Both the position numbers and the translations under genes were made by a program. Under the pieces are notes generated by a model. The model saw only the letters and a program-made list of their open reading frames with translations. It made no database searches and was not told the DNA's origin. From an uncultured Hungatella sp. (GTDB lineage Bacteria > Bacillota > Clostridia > Lachnospirales > Lachnospiraceae): a stretch of DNA of 25,029 bases. The stretch lies in assembly GCA_910588505.1 (NCBI GenBank), contig CAJUPQ010000051.1, positions 1-25,029 of the forward strand, given 5' to 3'. This document shows, one piece after another, positions 1 to 7,653 of the stretch (within the stretch, counting starts at the first letter, position 1; the number at the start of each line of letters is the position of its first letter).

Positions 1-35
1 CAGGGTTGCCCCTGACAGGTATGAGTATGAAAAAG

Positions 36-92
36 CTTTGTGATTTCAAGTGGTTTACTTGAAACAAAGGCCCGTTACCCTTTCGGATAACG
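36..92. other. Two tandem hairpins upstream of mreB, identity unknown
   Basis: Two stem-loops lie back to back. The first has an 8-bp stem (44-51 with 57-64, loop 52-56) extended by an outer CTTTG/CAAAG pairing (36-40 with 65-69). The second pairs 73-80 with 85-92 around a TTTC loop, with one mismatch. Neither is followed by a T-tract on the plus strand, so they do not look like a simple terminator. They may be the 3' part of a structured RNA or regulatory leader that starts outside the window. No known RNA family was recognised. Confidence 0.4.
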
Positions 93-175
93 TACTTAAA
101 GTATATAAGAAAATTGTGACTAAAGTGTGTACCTGGGATAAAATAAAGATAAAAAAAATAAAATAAAAAAAAACC

Positions 176-204
176 TTTAAAAACCATGGGATATTGTATA
201 TAAT
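176..204 (+). promoter_or_regulatory. Probable sigma-A promoter of mreB
   Basis: A consensus -10 TATAAT at 199-204 has a weak -35 TTTAAA at 176-181, spacing 17. A very A-rich tract at about 140-181 lies just upstream and could act as an UP element. The leader to the mreB start would be about 130 nt. Confidence 0.45.
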
Positions 205-342
205 AAAACCGACAAAGTGGAATCATATGCATAAAAGCGCCCTTTGGACAGGAAAAAGGGGGGCTTATCCATAGAAAAAAAGACCCCGGGACAAGCCCGC
301 AGGGGATTTATAAATCCGGTAAGACAGGAGGAAGCAGACAGT

Positions 343-1347
343 ATGTTGATGTCAAATGACATTGGGATCGATTTGGGGACAGCCAGTATTCTTGTATATA
401 TTAAAGGAAAAGGCGTGGTGTTGAAAGAGCCTTCCGTGGTGGCCATTGACAGGGATAGCAGCAAGATCATCACCTTTGGGGAGGAAGCTCGCCTTATGAT
501 AGGAAGGACCCCGGGCAATATCGTGGCGATCAGACCCTTGAGGCAGGGGGTGATCTCTGATTACACCGTAACAGAGAAGATGTTAAAATATTTTATAACA
601 AAAGCTGTTGGCAGAAAAGCCCTTAGAAAGCCCAGGATCGCGGTATGCATACCAAGCGGAGCCACGGAGGTGGAGCGCAAGGCTGTGGAGGATGCCACCT
701 ACCAGGCCGGAGCCAGGGACGTTTCCATCATAGAGGAGCCGGTGGCAGCGGCCATCGGGGCGGGGATCGACATTTCCAAGGCGTGCGGCAACATGATTGT
801 GGATATCGGCGGGGGGACTGCGGATATTGCTGTCATCTCCCTGGGCGGCCCTGTGGTGAGTACATCCATAAAAGTGGCGGGGGACGATTTTGACGAGGCC
901 CTGGTCCGGTATATGAGGAAGAAACATAATCTTCTCATCGGCGAGAGGACGGCAGAGGAGATCAAGATCAATATCGGCGCGGCCTACAAGCGGCCTGAGG
1001 TTCTCACTATGGAGGTGAGAGGAAGAAATCTGGTCACCGGACTTCCAAAGACCATTGTGGTCACTTCTGACGAGACTCTGGAGGCGCTGCGGGAGCCTGC
1101 CATGCAGATTGTGGACGCGGTACACAATGTCTTAGAGAGGACTCCGCCGGAGCTGGCAGCGGACATTTTTGATCGGGGGATCGTGCTGACAGGAGGCGGA
1201 TCGCTGCTAAGCGGCCTGGATGCCCTTATCGAAGAGAGGACAGGCATCGGCACCATGATCGCGGAGGAGCCTCTGACAGCCGTTGCCATCGGAACCGGAA
1301 AATTCATTGAGTTCTCCCACGGCGGAGATCCAAAGAGAGACTTTTAG
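343..1347 (+). CDS. mreB: Rod-shape-determining actin homologue MreB/Mbl
   Basis: A 334-residue bacterial actin that assembles into membrane-associated filaments and directs lateral peptidoglycan synthesis. The ATP-binding signatures are visible: phosphate-1 loop DLGTAS at residues 10-15 (the family usually has DLGTAN), phosphate-2 loop VDIGGGTAD at about 153-161, and the adenosine motif VLTGGGSLLSG near residue 285. An upstream in-frame ATG at 244 would add 33 poorly conserved residues with no ribosome binding site. The ATG at 343 has AGGAGG at 326-331 and gives the usual family length, so it was chosen; a second ATG at 349 is possible. The gene stands alone, without mreC/mreD, and is followed after 11 nt by recD2, probably in one transcript. 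MreB and Mbl cannot be told apart confidently from sequence reading alone. Confidence 0.93.
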   Translation: MLMSNDIGIDLGTASILVYIKGKGVVLKEPSVVAIDRDSSKIITFGEEARLMIGRTPGNIVAIRPLRQGVISDYTVTEKMLKYFITKAVGRKALRKPRIAVCIPSGATEVERKAVEDATYQAGARDVSIIEEPVAAAIGAGIDISKACGNMIVDIGGGTADIAVISLGGPVVSTSIKVAGDDFDEALVRYMRKKHNLLIGERTAEEIKINIGAAYKRPEVLTMEVRGRNLVTGLPKTIVVTSDETLEALREPAMQIVDAVHNVLERTPPELAADIFDRGIVLTGGGSLLSGLDALIEERTGIGTMIAEEPLTAVAIGTGKFIEFSHGGDPKRDF

Positions 1348-1358
1348 AGTGTAGAACC

Positions 1359-3593
1359 ATGGCAGCAGTAACTGGATTTGTGGAGAAAATAAAATATCGC
1401 AACGAGGATAATGGCTACAGTGTGCTGGATGTGTCCGCAGGCGGGGAGGAATATGTGCTTGTGGGCACATTTCCGTACATAGGCGAAGGCGAGATGATCG
1501 AGGCTGTGGGTACTATGACCGAACATCCGGTCTACGGGGAACAGCTGCAGGTGGAGACTTACACCATAAAAACCCCGGAGGACAGCCAGGCCATGGAGCG
1601 GTATCTGGGCTCCGGGGCCATTAAGGGTGTGAAGGCGGCCCTGGCAGCCAGGATCGTCCGCCGGTTTAAGGCAGATACCTTTCGGATCATAGAGGAGGAG
1701 CCGGAGCGTTTAGCGGAGATAAAAGGGGTCAGCGAGAAGATGGCCATGTCCATAGCCAGCCAGATGGAAGCCAAAAAGGGGATGCGCCAGGCCATGATGT
1801 TTCTCCAGCAGTATGGTGTTTCCATGAACCTGTCGGCCAAGATCTATAAAGAGTACGGCGACAGGATGTACGGGATCATCAAGGAGAACCCCTACCGTCT
1901 GGCCGACGACATAGCAGGGGTGGGATTTAAGATGGCCGACGATATCGCCCGCAAAGTGGGGATCGTGGCTGACTCGGACTACCGTATTAAAGCGGGGATC
2001 CTCTACACCCTGTTTCAGGCAGCTGCCCAGGGCCATACATACCTGCCCAAAAAAGATCTGTTCGGTCAGGCGGCAGAGCTTTTAAAAGTAGATCCGGATC
2101 GGATAGAACCGTATCTCATGGATATGCAGATGGAGAAGCGCCTGGTGATAAAAAAGAAAGCCTCTGATCCTGGCCAGGATGAGGAGCTCCATGTATATGC
2201 GGCTGTGTATTATTATATGGAGCTGAATGTGGCCCGGATGCTCCACGACTTGAACATCAAAGGCCATGAATCCGGCGAGAACATACAGGAGCGGCTTTTG
2301 CGGATCCAGGAGAAGGAAAAGATGGAGCTGGATCCTCTGCAGGTTCAGGCAGTGGCCGAGGCGGTCAACAGCGGGCTTCTTATCATAACAGGAGGACCGG
2401 GTACAGGAAAGACCACCACCATTAATACCATTATCCGCTATTTTGAGGCTGAGGGAATGGAGATCCTTCTGGCGGCTCCCACAGGCCGGGCGGCAAAGCG
2501 CATGACCGAGGCCACGGGATATGAGGCAAAGACCATTCACCGGCTGCTGGAGTTAAGCGGAGTCCCTGCTGAGGGCGGGATCGTCAGCACCCGGTTTCAG
2601 CGGAACGAAGAGAATCCTCTTGAGGGAGATATCATTATCATAGACGAGATGTCCATGGTGGACATTCACCTGATGCAGTCTCTGTTAAAGGCAGTTACTG
2701 TGGGTACAAGGCTGATCTTGGTGGGAGATGTGAACCAGCTTCCCTCTGTGGGGCCGGGCAATGTGTTAAAGGATATGATCCGCTCCGGCGCGTTTAACGT
2801 GGTGGAACTGACCCGCATTTTCCGCCAGGCCGCCCAGAGTGATATTATCGTCAACGCTCACCGGATCCACGCCGGGGAACCGGTTAACCTGGCAAAGCGC
2901 AGCCGGGATTTCCTGTTCATAAAGCAGGACGATCCTGATTCCATCATAAAAGCCATGCTGACCCTTATGACCCGCAAGCTTCCCGGTTATGTTAACGCGA
3001 AGCCTCTGGATATCCAGATCATGACCCCCATGCGCAAGGGCGCGTTAGGGGTGGAGCGGTTAAACTCGGTGCTGCAGTCGTTTCTGAATCCCCCGGACAA
3101 GGACAAAACGGAGAAGGAAACCGGCGGGAATATTTTCCGCCTGGGGGACAAGGTGATGCAGATCAAGAACAACTACCAGATCCCATGGGAGACCCGCACA
3201 AAGTACGGAATACCTCTGGAGACTGGTATGGGGGTGTTTAATGGGGACATGGGCGTCATCCGTGAGATCAATCTGTTTGCGGAGACTCTGACCGTGGAAT
3301 TTGATGAGGGGAAAATGGTGGAGTACAGTTTAAAGCAGCTGGAAGAGCTGGAGCTGGCCTACGCCATCACCATCCATAAATCCCAGGGGAGCGAGTATCC
3401 GGCGGTAATCATACCTGTCCACAGCGGCCCCAGGATGCTGATGACGAAAAATCTCCTTTACACGGCGGTGACCAGGGCCAGAGCCTGTGTGTGTCTGGTG
3501 GGCCTGCCGGAGATGTTTCGGTCCATGGCAGATAACACGGTGGAGCAGAGACGGTACTGCGGGCTGTATGAGAGGATCCGGGAGATCTGCTAA
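1359..3593 (+). CDS. recD2: RecD2-type SF1 5'-3' DNA helicase
   Basis: A 744-residue superfamily 1B helicase of the RecD2 (RecD/TraA) type, which acts without RecBC in DNA repair and replication-fork maintenance. The N-terminal third carries the OB-like and helix-hairpin-helix region typical of RecD2. The helicase core follows: Walker A GGPGTGKTTT at residues 345-354, the DEMSMVD Walker B segment at about 429-435, and the C-terminal UvrD-like motifs AITIHKSQGSEYP at about 669-681 and LLYTAVTRAR near 705. Length matches full-length RecD2 and no key motif is missing. It starts 11 nt after mreB with only a poor ribosome binding site, which suggests translational coupling to mreB. No recB or recC lies nearby, in keeping with the RecD2 assignment. 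Confidence 0.95.
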   Translation: MAAVTGFVEKIKYRNEDNGYSVLDVSAGGEEYVLVGTFPYIGEGEMIEAVGTMTEHPVYGEQLQVETYTIKTPEDSQAMERYLGSGAIKGVKAALAARIVRRFKADTFRIIEEEPERLAEIKGVSEKMAMSIASQMEAKKGMRQAMMFLQQYGVSMNLSAKIYKEYGDRMYGIIKENPYRLADDIAGVGFKMADDIARKVGIVADSDYRIKAGILYTLFQAAAQGHTYLPKKDLFGQAAELLKVDPDRIEPYLMDMQMEKRLVIKKKASDPGQDEELHVYAAVYYYMELNVARMLHDLNIKGHESGENIQERLLRIQEKEKMELDPLQVQAVAEAVNSGLLIITGGPGTGKTTTINTIIRYFEAEGMEILLAAPTGRAAKRMTEATGYEAKTIHRLLELSGVPAEGGIVSTRFQRNEENPLEGDIIIIDEMSMVDIHLMQSLLKAVTVGTRLILVGDVNQLPSVGPGNVLKDMIRSGAFNVVELTRIFRQAAQSDIIVNAHRIHAGEPVNLAKRSRDFLFIKQDDPDSIIKAMLTLMTRKLPGYVNAKPLDIQIMTPMRKGALGVERLNSVLQSFLNPPDKDKTEKETGGNIFRLGDKVMQIKNNYQIPWETRTKYGIPLETGMGVFNGDMGVIREINLFAETLTVEFDEGKMVEYSLKQLEELELAYAITIHKSQGSEYPAVIIPVHSGPRMLMTKNLLYTAVTRARACVCLVGLPEMFRSMADNTVEQRRYCGLYERIREIC

Positions 3594-3731
3594 GAGGTTA
3601 CTGTTCGCTGTCATTACGCCCATCCCCCATGTCAAGCGGCGTGGTGCCTGACAGGTGTGGGCAGTAACGTTAAGAGCAACACGGCGGCTGTGCCCAATCC
3701 GGCCTGCCAGATGTTTTGTCAGAAACAAGAT

Positions 3732-4460
3732 ATGGAGTTTATAGTGGAAAACATAAAAGAATATATTATAAACCTGTTCTTCCCCCGCCGCTGCCCGGTG
3801 TGCGGGGATATTGTGCAGCCTTTCGGGGAACTGATCTGCCCCGGCTGCGTGGGAAAACTTTCCCCGGTGGGACAGCCTGTCTGCAAAAAGTGCGGCAAAG
3901 AGGTGGAGAGCAGGCAGATGGAGTATTGCCGCGACTGTGCCAGGACCCCAAAAGCCTTTGAGCAGAATTTTGCTCTCCTCAATTACAATTCCGCGGCAAG
4001 CCGTTCCATGTCAGCCATAAAATATAAGGGCAGGAGAGAGTACCTGGATTTTTACAGCCAGGCTGCGTGCCGGAGGTTTGCCAAAACCATCCGGCGCCTG
4101 TCCCCGGACGCCATTGTCCCGGTTCCTATTCACCCTACCCGTATGCGCGCCCGGGGCTTTAATCAGGCGGAACTTCTGGCGCGGCGCATAGGAACACAGC
4201 TGGAGATTCCCGTCTTCCCCAAAGCCTTAAGGAGAGCCAAAAAAACGCTTCCGCAGAAGCAGCTGAACCAGCAGGAGCGCCTAAAAAACCTTCGCCAGGC
4301 TTTCGTCCCCGGGAACCTTCCTCCGGAAGTAGGGACGGTCCTTCTGGTAGACGACATTTACACCACCGGAAGCACCCTGGAAGCCTGCGCTCAGGCGTTA
4401 AAGTCTATGGGAGTGAAAAAAGTCTATGGTCTGACTTTATGTATAGGTCATAACAGCTGA
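3732..4460 (+). CDS. comF: ComF/ComFC-family phosphoribosyltransferase-like protein
   Basis: A 242-residue ComF-family protein. In naturally transformable bacteria this family is needed for DNA uptake, but it is also widespread in non-competent species, where its role is less clear. The N-terminus holds four CxxC pairs (residues 21-24, 36-39, 51-54 and 66-69), predicted to bind zinc. The C-terminal half is a phosphoribosyltransferase fold with the PRPP-binding motif LLVDDIYTTGST at 204-215. The frame is open from 3657, but the extra 25 residues look like intergenic translation, so the ATG at 3732, just before the conserved EFIVENIKEYI segment, was chosen. No strong ribosome binding site supports any start. 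The gene follows recD2 by 138 nt and may be cotranscribed with it. Confidence 0.9.
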   Translation: MEFIVENIKEYIINLFFPRRCPVCGDIVQPFGELICPGCVGKLSPVGQPVCKKCGKEVESRQMEYCRDCARTPKAFEQNFALLNYNSAASRSMSAIKYKGRREYLDFYSQAACRRFAKTIRRLSPDAIVPVPIHPTRMRARGFNQAELLARRIGTQLEIPVFPKALRRAKKTLPQKQLNQQERLKNLRQAFVPGNLPPEVGTVLLVDDIYTTGSTLEACAQALKSMGVKKVYGLTLCIGHNS

Positions 4461-4487
4461 CACATAACAGCTAATTCGAAAAAAACA

Positions 4488-4516
4488 TTGACGTTTCCCT
4501 CCATCTATGATATAGT
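4488..4516 (+). promoter_or_regulatory. Sigma-A promoter of the rpmG-secE-nusG-rplKA operon
   Basis: TTGACG at 4488-4493 and TATAGT at 4511-4516, spacing exactly 17. It lies between comF and rpmG and leaves a leader of about 100 nt. Confidence 0.85.
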
Positions 4517-4622
4517 GACAGAGCGAATGGAAGATAAGAGGTCTTTTTTTTATGCTCAAATTTATTCTTGTCCAAAAAGAAAGACCGCGAAAACAACGAA
4601 TTTGAAAGTGGAGGTGGAAGTC

Positions 4623-4772
4623 GTGCGCACAAGGATTACACTGGCATGTACGGAATGCAAACAACGTAATTATAACATGACGAAGGATAAGAAGACCCAT
4701 CCTGACAGAATGGAGACGAAAAAGTACTGCAGATTCTGCAAAACACACACTTTGCACAAAGAAACCAAGTAA
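4623..4772 (+). CDS. rpmG: 50S ribosomal protein L33
   Basis: A 49-residue L33, a small protein of the large ribosomal subunit near the E site. It is the zinc-binding (C+) form: a CxxC pair (ACTECKQRNY) near residue 9 and a second pair (YCRFCKTHT) near residue 36. The start is GTG at 4623, supported by GGAGG at 4610-4614 with 8-nt spacing. The frame stays open further upstream to 4488, but that part overlaps the promoter and is not conserved in L33. It is the first gene of the operon and is followed by secE after 26 nt, the usual order in Firmicutes. Confidence 0.95.
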   Translation: MRTRITLACTECKQRNYNMTKDKKTHPDRMETKKYCRFCKTHTLHKETK

Positions 4773-4798
4773 TCAGGCTTAGTAGAGGATGTGAAGAT

Positions 4799-4999
4799 AT
4801 GGCAGAAACAGCAAGCAAAGAGAAAGAGAAAAAAAGCTTTTTCAAAGGTTTAAAAGTCGAGTTTGGCAAAGTTATCTGGCCTACCAGGGAGACTGTGGGC
4901 AGAGAGACCGCTGTGGTGGTCGCCTGTTCTGTGGCCCTTGGCTTGATCATCGCACTTCTGGATTTGATCATAAAGTTCGGTCTTAGTTTTATTTTATAA
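4799..4999 (+). CDS. secE: Preprotein translocase subunit SecE
   Basis: A 66-residue single-span SecE, the small essential subunit that clamps SecY in the Sec translocon. A lysine-rich amphipathic N-terminus is followed by the conserved FFKGLKVEFGKVIWPTR segment and one transmembrane helix at about residues 38-62. The length is typical of the short Gram-positive form; the E. coli protein has three spans. A GAGG Shine-Dalgarno at 4785-4788 precedes the ATG. It lies between rpmG and nusG, 16 nt before nusG. Confidence 0.95.
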   Translation: MAETASKEKEKKSFFKGLKVEFGKVIWPTRETVGRETAVVVACSVALGLIIALLDLIIKFGLSFIL

Positions 5000-5015
5000 G
5001 GGCAAAGGTGAACGT

Positions 5016-5534
5016 ATGGCAGAGGCAAACTGGTATGTGGTCCATACCTATTCAGGCTATGAAAACAAGGTAAAGGTCGATATCGAGAAGACCATTGAGA
5101 ACCGGAATCTGCAGGATCAGATCCTGGAGGTGGCGGTCCCCATGCAGGCAGTGGTGGAGATAAAGAACGGAGTGGAGAAAGCGGCGGACAAAAAGCTGTT
5201 TCCCGGCTATGTGCTCATCAACATGGTCATGAATGACGACACCTGGTACGTGGTGCGCAACACCCGCGGCGTTACAGGGTTCGTCGGGCCCGGTTCCAAG
5301 CCCGTTCCCCTGTCTGTGGAGGAGATGGCCAGCCTCAACTTCAAGATCCCTGAGGTGGTGGTGGACTTTGAGGTGGGCGACATGGTAGTGGTAACTGCCG
5401 GTGCGTGGAAAGACACCGTCGGCGCCATCAAGTCCATCAATGAGACGAAGAAGACCGTGACCATCAGCGTTGAGATGTTCGTTGGCCGTGAGACGCCGGT
5501 AGAACTTGGCTTTAAAGAAGTGAAAAAGATGTAA
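5016..5534 (+). CDS. nusG: Transcription elongation/antitermination factor NusG
   Basis: A 172-residue NusG, which binds the RNA polymerase clamp to modulate pausing and can couple polymerase to Rho or the ribosome. The N-terminal NGN domain opens with the signature NWYVVHTYSGYENKV and contains the conserved LFPGYVLINM segment. A C-terminal KOW domain begins around residue 120 (VGDMVVVTAGAWKDTVGAI). Length and domain order are standard, with no inserted domain. It lies 16 nt after secE and just upstream of rplK, separated from it by a predicted L1-binding RNA element. Its partner rho is also in this window at 12778. Confidence 0.96.
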   Translation: MAEANWYVVHTYSGYENKVKVDIEKTIENRNLQDQILEVAVPMQAVVEIKNGVEKAADKKLFPGYVLINMVMNDDTWYVVRNTRGVTGFVGPGSKPVPLSVEEMASLNFKIPEVVVDFEVGDMVVVTAGAWKDTVGAIKSINETKKTVTISVEMFVGRETPVELGFKEVKKM

Positions 5535-5547
5535 CTGAAAGCAGCAA

Positions 5548-5576
5548 GTGGGAGGGACATCCCCCGACAATACCAC
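5548..5576 (+). promoter_or_regulatory. Predicted ribosomal protein L1 binding site, upstream of rplK
   Basis: GUGG (5548-5551) pairs with CCAC (5573-5576). Inside are GAGGG, a short C-rich inner stem and GACAAUA. This closely resembles the L1 site in 23S rRNA helices 76-78, where GUGGGAGG is opposed by GACCUUGAAAUACCAC. L1 is known to repress its own operon by binding such mRNA mimics. A second copy lies before rplA. Confidence 0.8.
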
Positions 5577-5598
5577 ATTATTTAGGAGGTGCCTAATT

Positions 5599-6024
5599 AT
5601 GGCAAAGAAAGTAACAGGTTATATTAAATTGCAGATTCCGGCAGGAAAGGCTACACCGGCTCCGCCAGTAGGTCCGGCTCTTGGACAGCACGGCGTTAAC
5701 ATCGTACAGTTCACCAAGGAGTTCAACGCAAGGACTGCTGACCAGGGCGATATGATCATCCCTGTAGTGATCACCGTGTACGCGGACAGAAGCTTCAGCT
5801 TCATCACCAAGACTCCGCCGGCGGCAGTGCTGCTTAAGAAAGCCTGCAAGATCAAATCCGGTTCTGCCACTCCTAACAAGGCAAAGGTAGCTACCATTCC
5901 CAAAGCGGAGCTTCAGAAGATCGCGGAGCTTAAGATGCCTGATCTCAACGCGGCAAGCCTTGAGGCTGCCATGAGCATGATCGCAGGTACGGCAAGAAGC
6001 ATGGGAATCACCGTTGAAGAGTAA
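5599..6024 (+). CDS. rplK: 50S ribosomal protein L11
   Basis: A 141-residue L11, which forms the GTPase-associated centre with 23S rRNA and is needed for RelA activation on stalled ribosomes. The hallmark N-terminal LQIPAGKATPAPPVGPALGQ region and the C-terminal RNA-binding domain with KSGSATPNKAKV are intact. The frame is open from 5548, but the real start is the ATG at 5599, preceded by AGGAGGT at 5584-5590. The upstream codons overlap the predicted L1-binding element. The next gene is rplA, the usual L11-L1 pair. Confidence 0.97.
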   Translation: MAKKVTGYIKLQIPAGKATPAPPVGPALGQHGVNIVQFTKEFNARTADQGDMIIPVVITVYADRSFSFITKTPPAAVLLKKACKIKSGSATPNKAKVATIPKAELQKIAELKMPDLNAASLEAAMSMIAGTARSMGITVEE

Positions 6025-6042
6025 ACCGGACACACCCAGACC

Positions 6043-6070
6043 GTGGGAGGGCAATCCCCGACAATACCAC
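6043..6070 (+). promoter_or_regulatory. Second predicted L1 binding site, upstream of rplA
   Basis: A near-identical copy of the element before rplK: GUGGGAGGG, a short loop, CCCCGACAAUACCAC. Outer GUGG/CCAC pairing is retained and the hairpin loop is changed (CAAU in place of ACAU). It ends 2 nt before the rplA ribosome binding site AGGAGG (6073-6078), a position that suits translational repression of rplA. Confidence 0.8.
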
Positions 6071-6085
6071 TAGGAGGTTATAAAA

Positions 6086-6781
6086 ATGAAAAGAGGAAAG
6101 AGATATGTAGAGGCGGCTAAATTAGTAGACCGCGCTACTCTTTATGACGCAGCAGACGCTATCGCGCTGGTAAAGAAAGCTGCAGCCGCAAAATTTGATG
6201 AAACCGTTGAAGTCCATATCAGAACCGGCTGTGATGGGCGTCACGCAGACCAGCAGATCCGTGGAGCGGTAGTTCTGCCTCACGGAACCGGCAAGACCGT
6301 AAGGATCCTGGTATTCGCCAAAGGCGCCAAGGCCGACGAGGCGGAGGCAGCCGGAGCTGACTACGTAGGAGCCGAGGAACTGATCCCTAAGATTCAGAAT
6401 GACGGATGGCTGGATTTCGATGTTGTAGTGGCTACGCCGGACATGATGGGCGTTGTAGGCCGTTTAGGCCGCGTGCTGGGTCCCAAAGGCCTGATGCCGA
6501 ACCCGAAGGCCGGAACCGTAACCATGGATGTGACCAAAGCGATCAACGAGATCAAAGCAGGTAAGATTGAGTACAGACTTGACAGAACCAACATTATCCA
6601 CGTGCCAGTAGGAAAAGCTTCTTTCACAGAAGAGCAGTTGGCGGACAACTTCCAGACGCTTATGGATGCCATCATCAAGGCAAAACCAAGCACCTTAAAA
6701 GGCGTATACCTTAAGAGCGTTGCTTTAAGTTCCACCATGGGCCCAGGCGTAAAATTAAACGTAGCCAAGTTTATGGGCTGA
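6086..6781 (+). CDS. rplA: 50S ribosomal protein L1
   Basis: A 231-residue L1, which forms the mobile stalk beside the E site and binds 23S rRNA helices 76-78. The family segments RGAVVLPHGTGK, GRLGRVLGPKGLMPNPKAGTVT and IEYRLDR are present and the length is standard. The ATG at 6086 has AGGAGG at 6073-6078. L1 is known to act as the translational repressor of the L11-L1 unit; the two rRNA-like elements at 5548 and 6043 are the likely targets. A fresh promoter follows, so rplJL can be controlled separately. Confidence 0.97.
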   Translation: MKRGKRYVEAAKLVDRATLYDAADAIALVKKAAAAKFDETVEVHIRTGCDGRHADQQIRGAVVLPHGTGKTVRILVFAKGAKADEAEAAGADYVGAEELIPKIQNDGWLDFDVVVATPDMMGVVGRLGRVLGPKGLMPNPKAGTVTMDVTKAINEIKAGKIEYRLDRTNIIHVPVGKASFTEEQLADNFQTLMDAIIKAKPSTLKGVYLKSVALSSTMGPGVKLNVAKFMG

Positions 6782-6805
6782 TGAGGGAAAGGTTTTACTT
6801 TTTGG

Positions 6806-6835
6806 TTGACAATCCCTATAGATCTATGTTATATT
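6806..6835 (+). promoter_or_regulatory. Promoter of rplJ-rplL
   Basis: A perfect -35 TTGACA at 6806-6811 and -10 TATATT at 6830-6835 (spacing 18; TTATAT one base upstream gives 17). Transcription would start around 6842, directly at the L10 leader. Confidence 0.85.
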
Positions 6836-6840
6836 ATGGG

Positions 6841-7019
6841 AGCACCTAAGGGTGCTTCCATGCATCAGGCCGTTAAAGCCGGTTGCATACTCAGTATTGA
6901 TTGCCGAAGACAGCAGGTGTCCGCAAGGACATAAAGGGCAGCCGCCTGCCGAGGGATATGTACAAGATTCACATCTGTGATCTTAAGGCCTCTTATGTCT
7001 ATGGCAGAGAGGCTTTTTA
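6841..7019 (+). ncRNA. Ribosomal protein L10 leader (cis-regulatory RNA)
   Basis: The 240-nt leader of rplJ holds the characteristic Firmicute L10-leader core: GCCGAAGACAGCAGG at about 6903-6917, opposed by CCGCCUGCCGAGG at about 6941-6953. L10, or the L10-L12 complex, is known to bind this fold, which has a kink-turn, to control its own expression. An intrinsic terminator hairpin follows at 6987-7019, so regulation here is probably by transcription attenuation. A TTG-initiated open frame running through the leader into rplJ is not a credible N-terminal extension. Confidence 0.88.
6987..7019 (+). terminator. Attenuator terminator in the rplJ leader
   Basis: GCCTCT (6988-6993) pairs with AGAGGC (7008-7013), followed by TTTTT (7014-7018). 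It sits between the L10-binding core and the rplJ ribosome binding site, the expected place for an L10-controlled attenuator. Confidence 0.8.
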
Positions 7020-7074
7020 TATTGCGTTTATTCGGACCTCAATACAAGGAATAAAAGAAGGAGGTAGAACATTC

Positions 7075-7566
7075 ATGGCAAAAGTTGAATTAAAGCAGCC
7101 TGTTATTGCTGAGATTTCCGATCTTTTAGACGGCGCGCAGACCGCTGTGGTGGTAGATTACCGCGGACTGACTGTTGAGCAGGATACGGTTCTGCGTAAG
7201 CAGCTGAGGGAAGCCGGGATCACTTACAAAGTGTATAAGAACACCATGATCCGGTTTGCCGCTAAGGGTACGCCCTTCGAGGCTCTGGAGCCGAACCTGG
7301 AAGGTCCTACGGCTTTGGCCGTATCCAAGACAGACGCTACGGCGCCGGCAAGGATCATTGCGAACTTCGCGAAGACAGCTCCGAAGCTGGAGATCAAAGG
7401 CGGTATCGTAGAAGATACCTATTACGACGCTAAGGGGATGCAGGTTATCGCCACCATCCCGTCCAGAGAGGAACTTCTCGGAAAGCTCCTTGGAAGCATT
7501 CAGTCTCCGATCACCAACCTGGCCCGCGTTCTGAACCAGATCGCGGAGGCGAAGGCAGAGGCCTGA
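7075..7566 (+). CDS. rplJ: 50S ribosomal protein L10
   Basis: A 163-residue L10, the base of the L7/L12 stalk; its C-terminal helix holds L12 dimers. The N-terminal segment with VVVDYRGLTVEQDTVLRKQL and the YKVYKNTMIRFA motif are typical. The frame is open from a TTG at 6901, but the ATG at 7075 has a strong AGGAGGT at 7059-7065 and gives the normal length. Expression is probably controlled by the L10 leader and attenuator just upstream. It is followed after 87 nt by rplL. Confidence 0.96.
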   Translation: MAKVELKQPVIAEISDLLDGAQTAVVVDYRGLTVEQDTVLRKQLREAGITYKVYKNTMIRFAAKGTPFEALEPNLEGPTALAVSKTDATAPARIIANFAKTAPKLEIKGGIVEDTYYDAKGMQVIATIPSREELLGKLLGSIQSPITNLARVLNQIAEAKAEA

Positions 7567-7653
7567 TTGTCTTAAGGGGACATGGCGGCCGGATGGAGTT
7601 GAATTATCCTAAAAACCAAGAAAGAATAAAATCATACACGGAGGTATTTTATC

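Noticed and set aside
583..1125. Long reverse-strand open frame opposite mreB, and similar antisense frames opposite recD2, rarA, rho, leuA and nusG
   Set aside because: They lie wholly opposite strong, complete genes, have no ribosome binding site or family resemblance, and follow from the codon use of the real genes.
6901..7074. N-terminal extension of L10 from a TTG codon
   Set aside because: It translates the L10 leader RNA and its attenuator; the ATG at 7075 has a strong Shine-Dalgarno and gives the normal L10 length.
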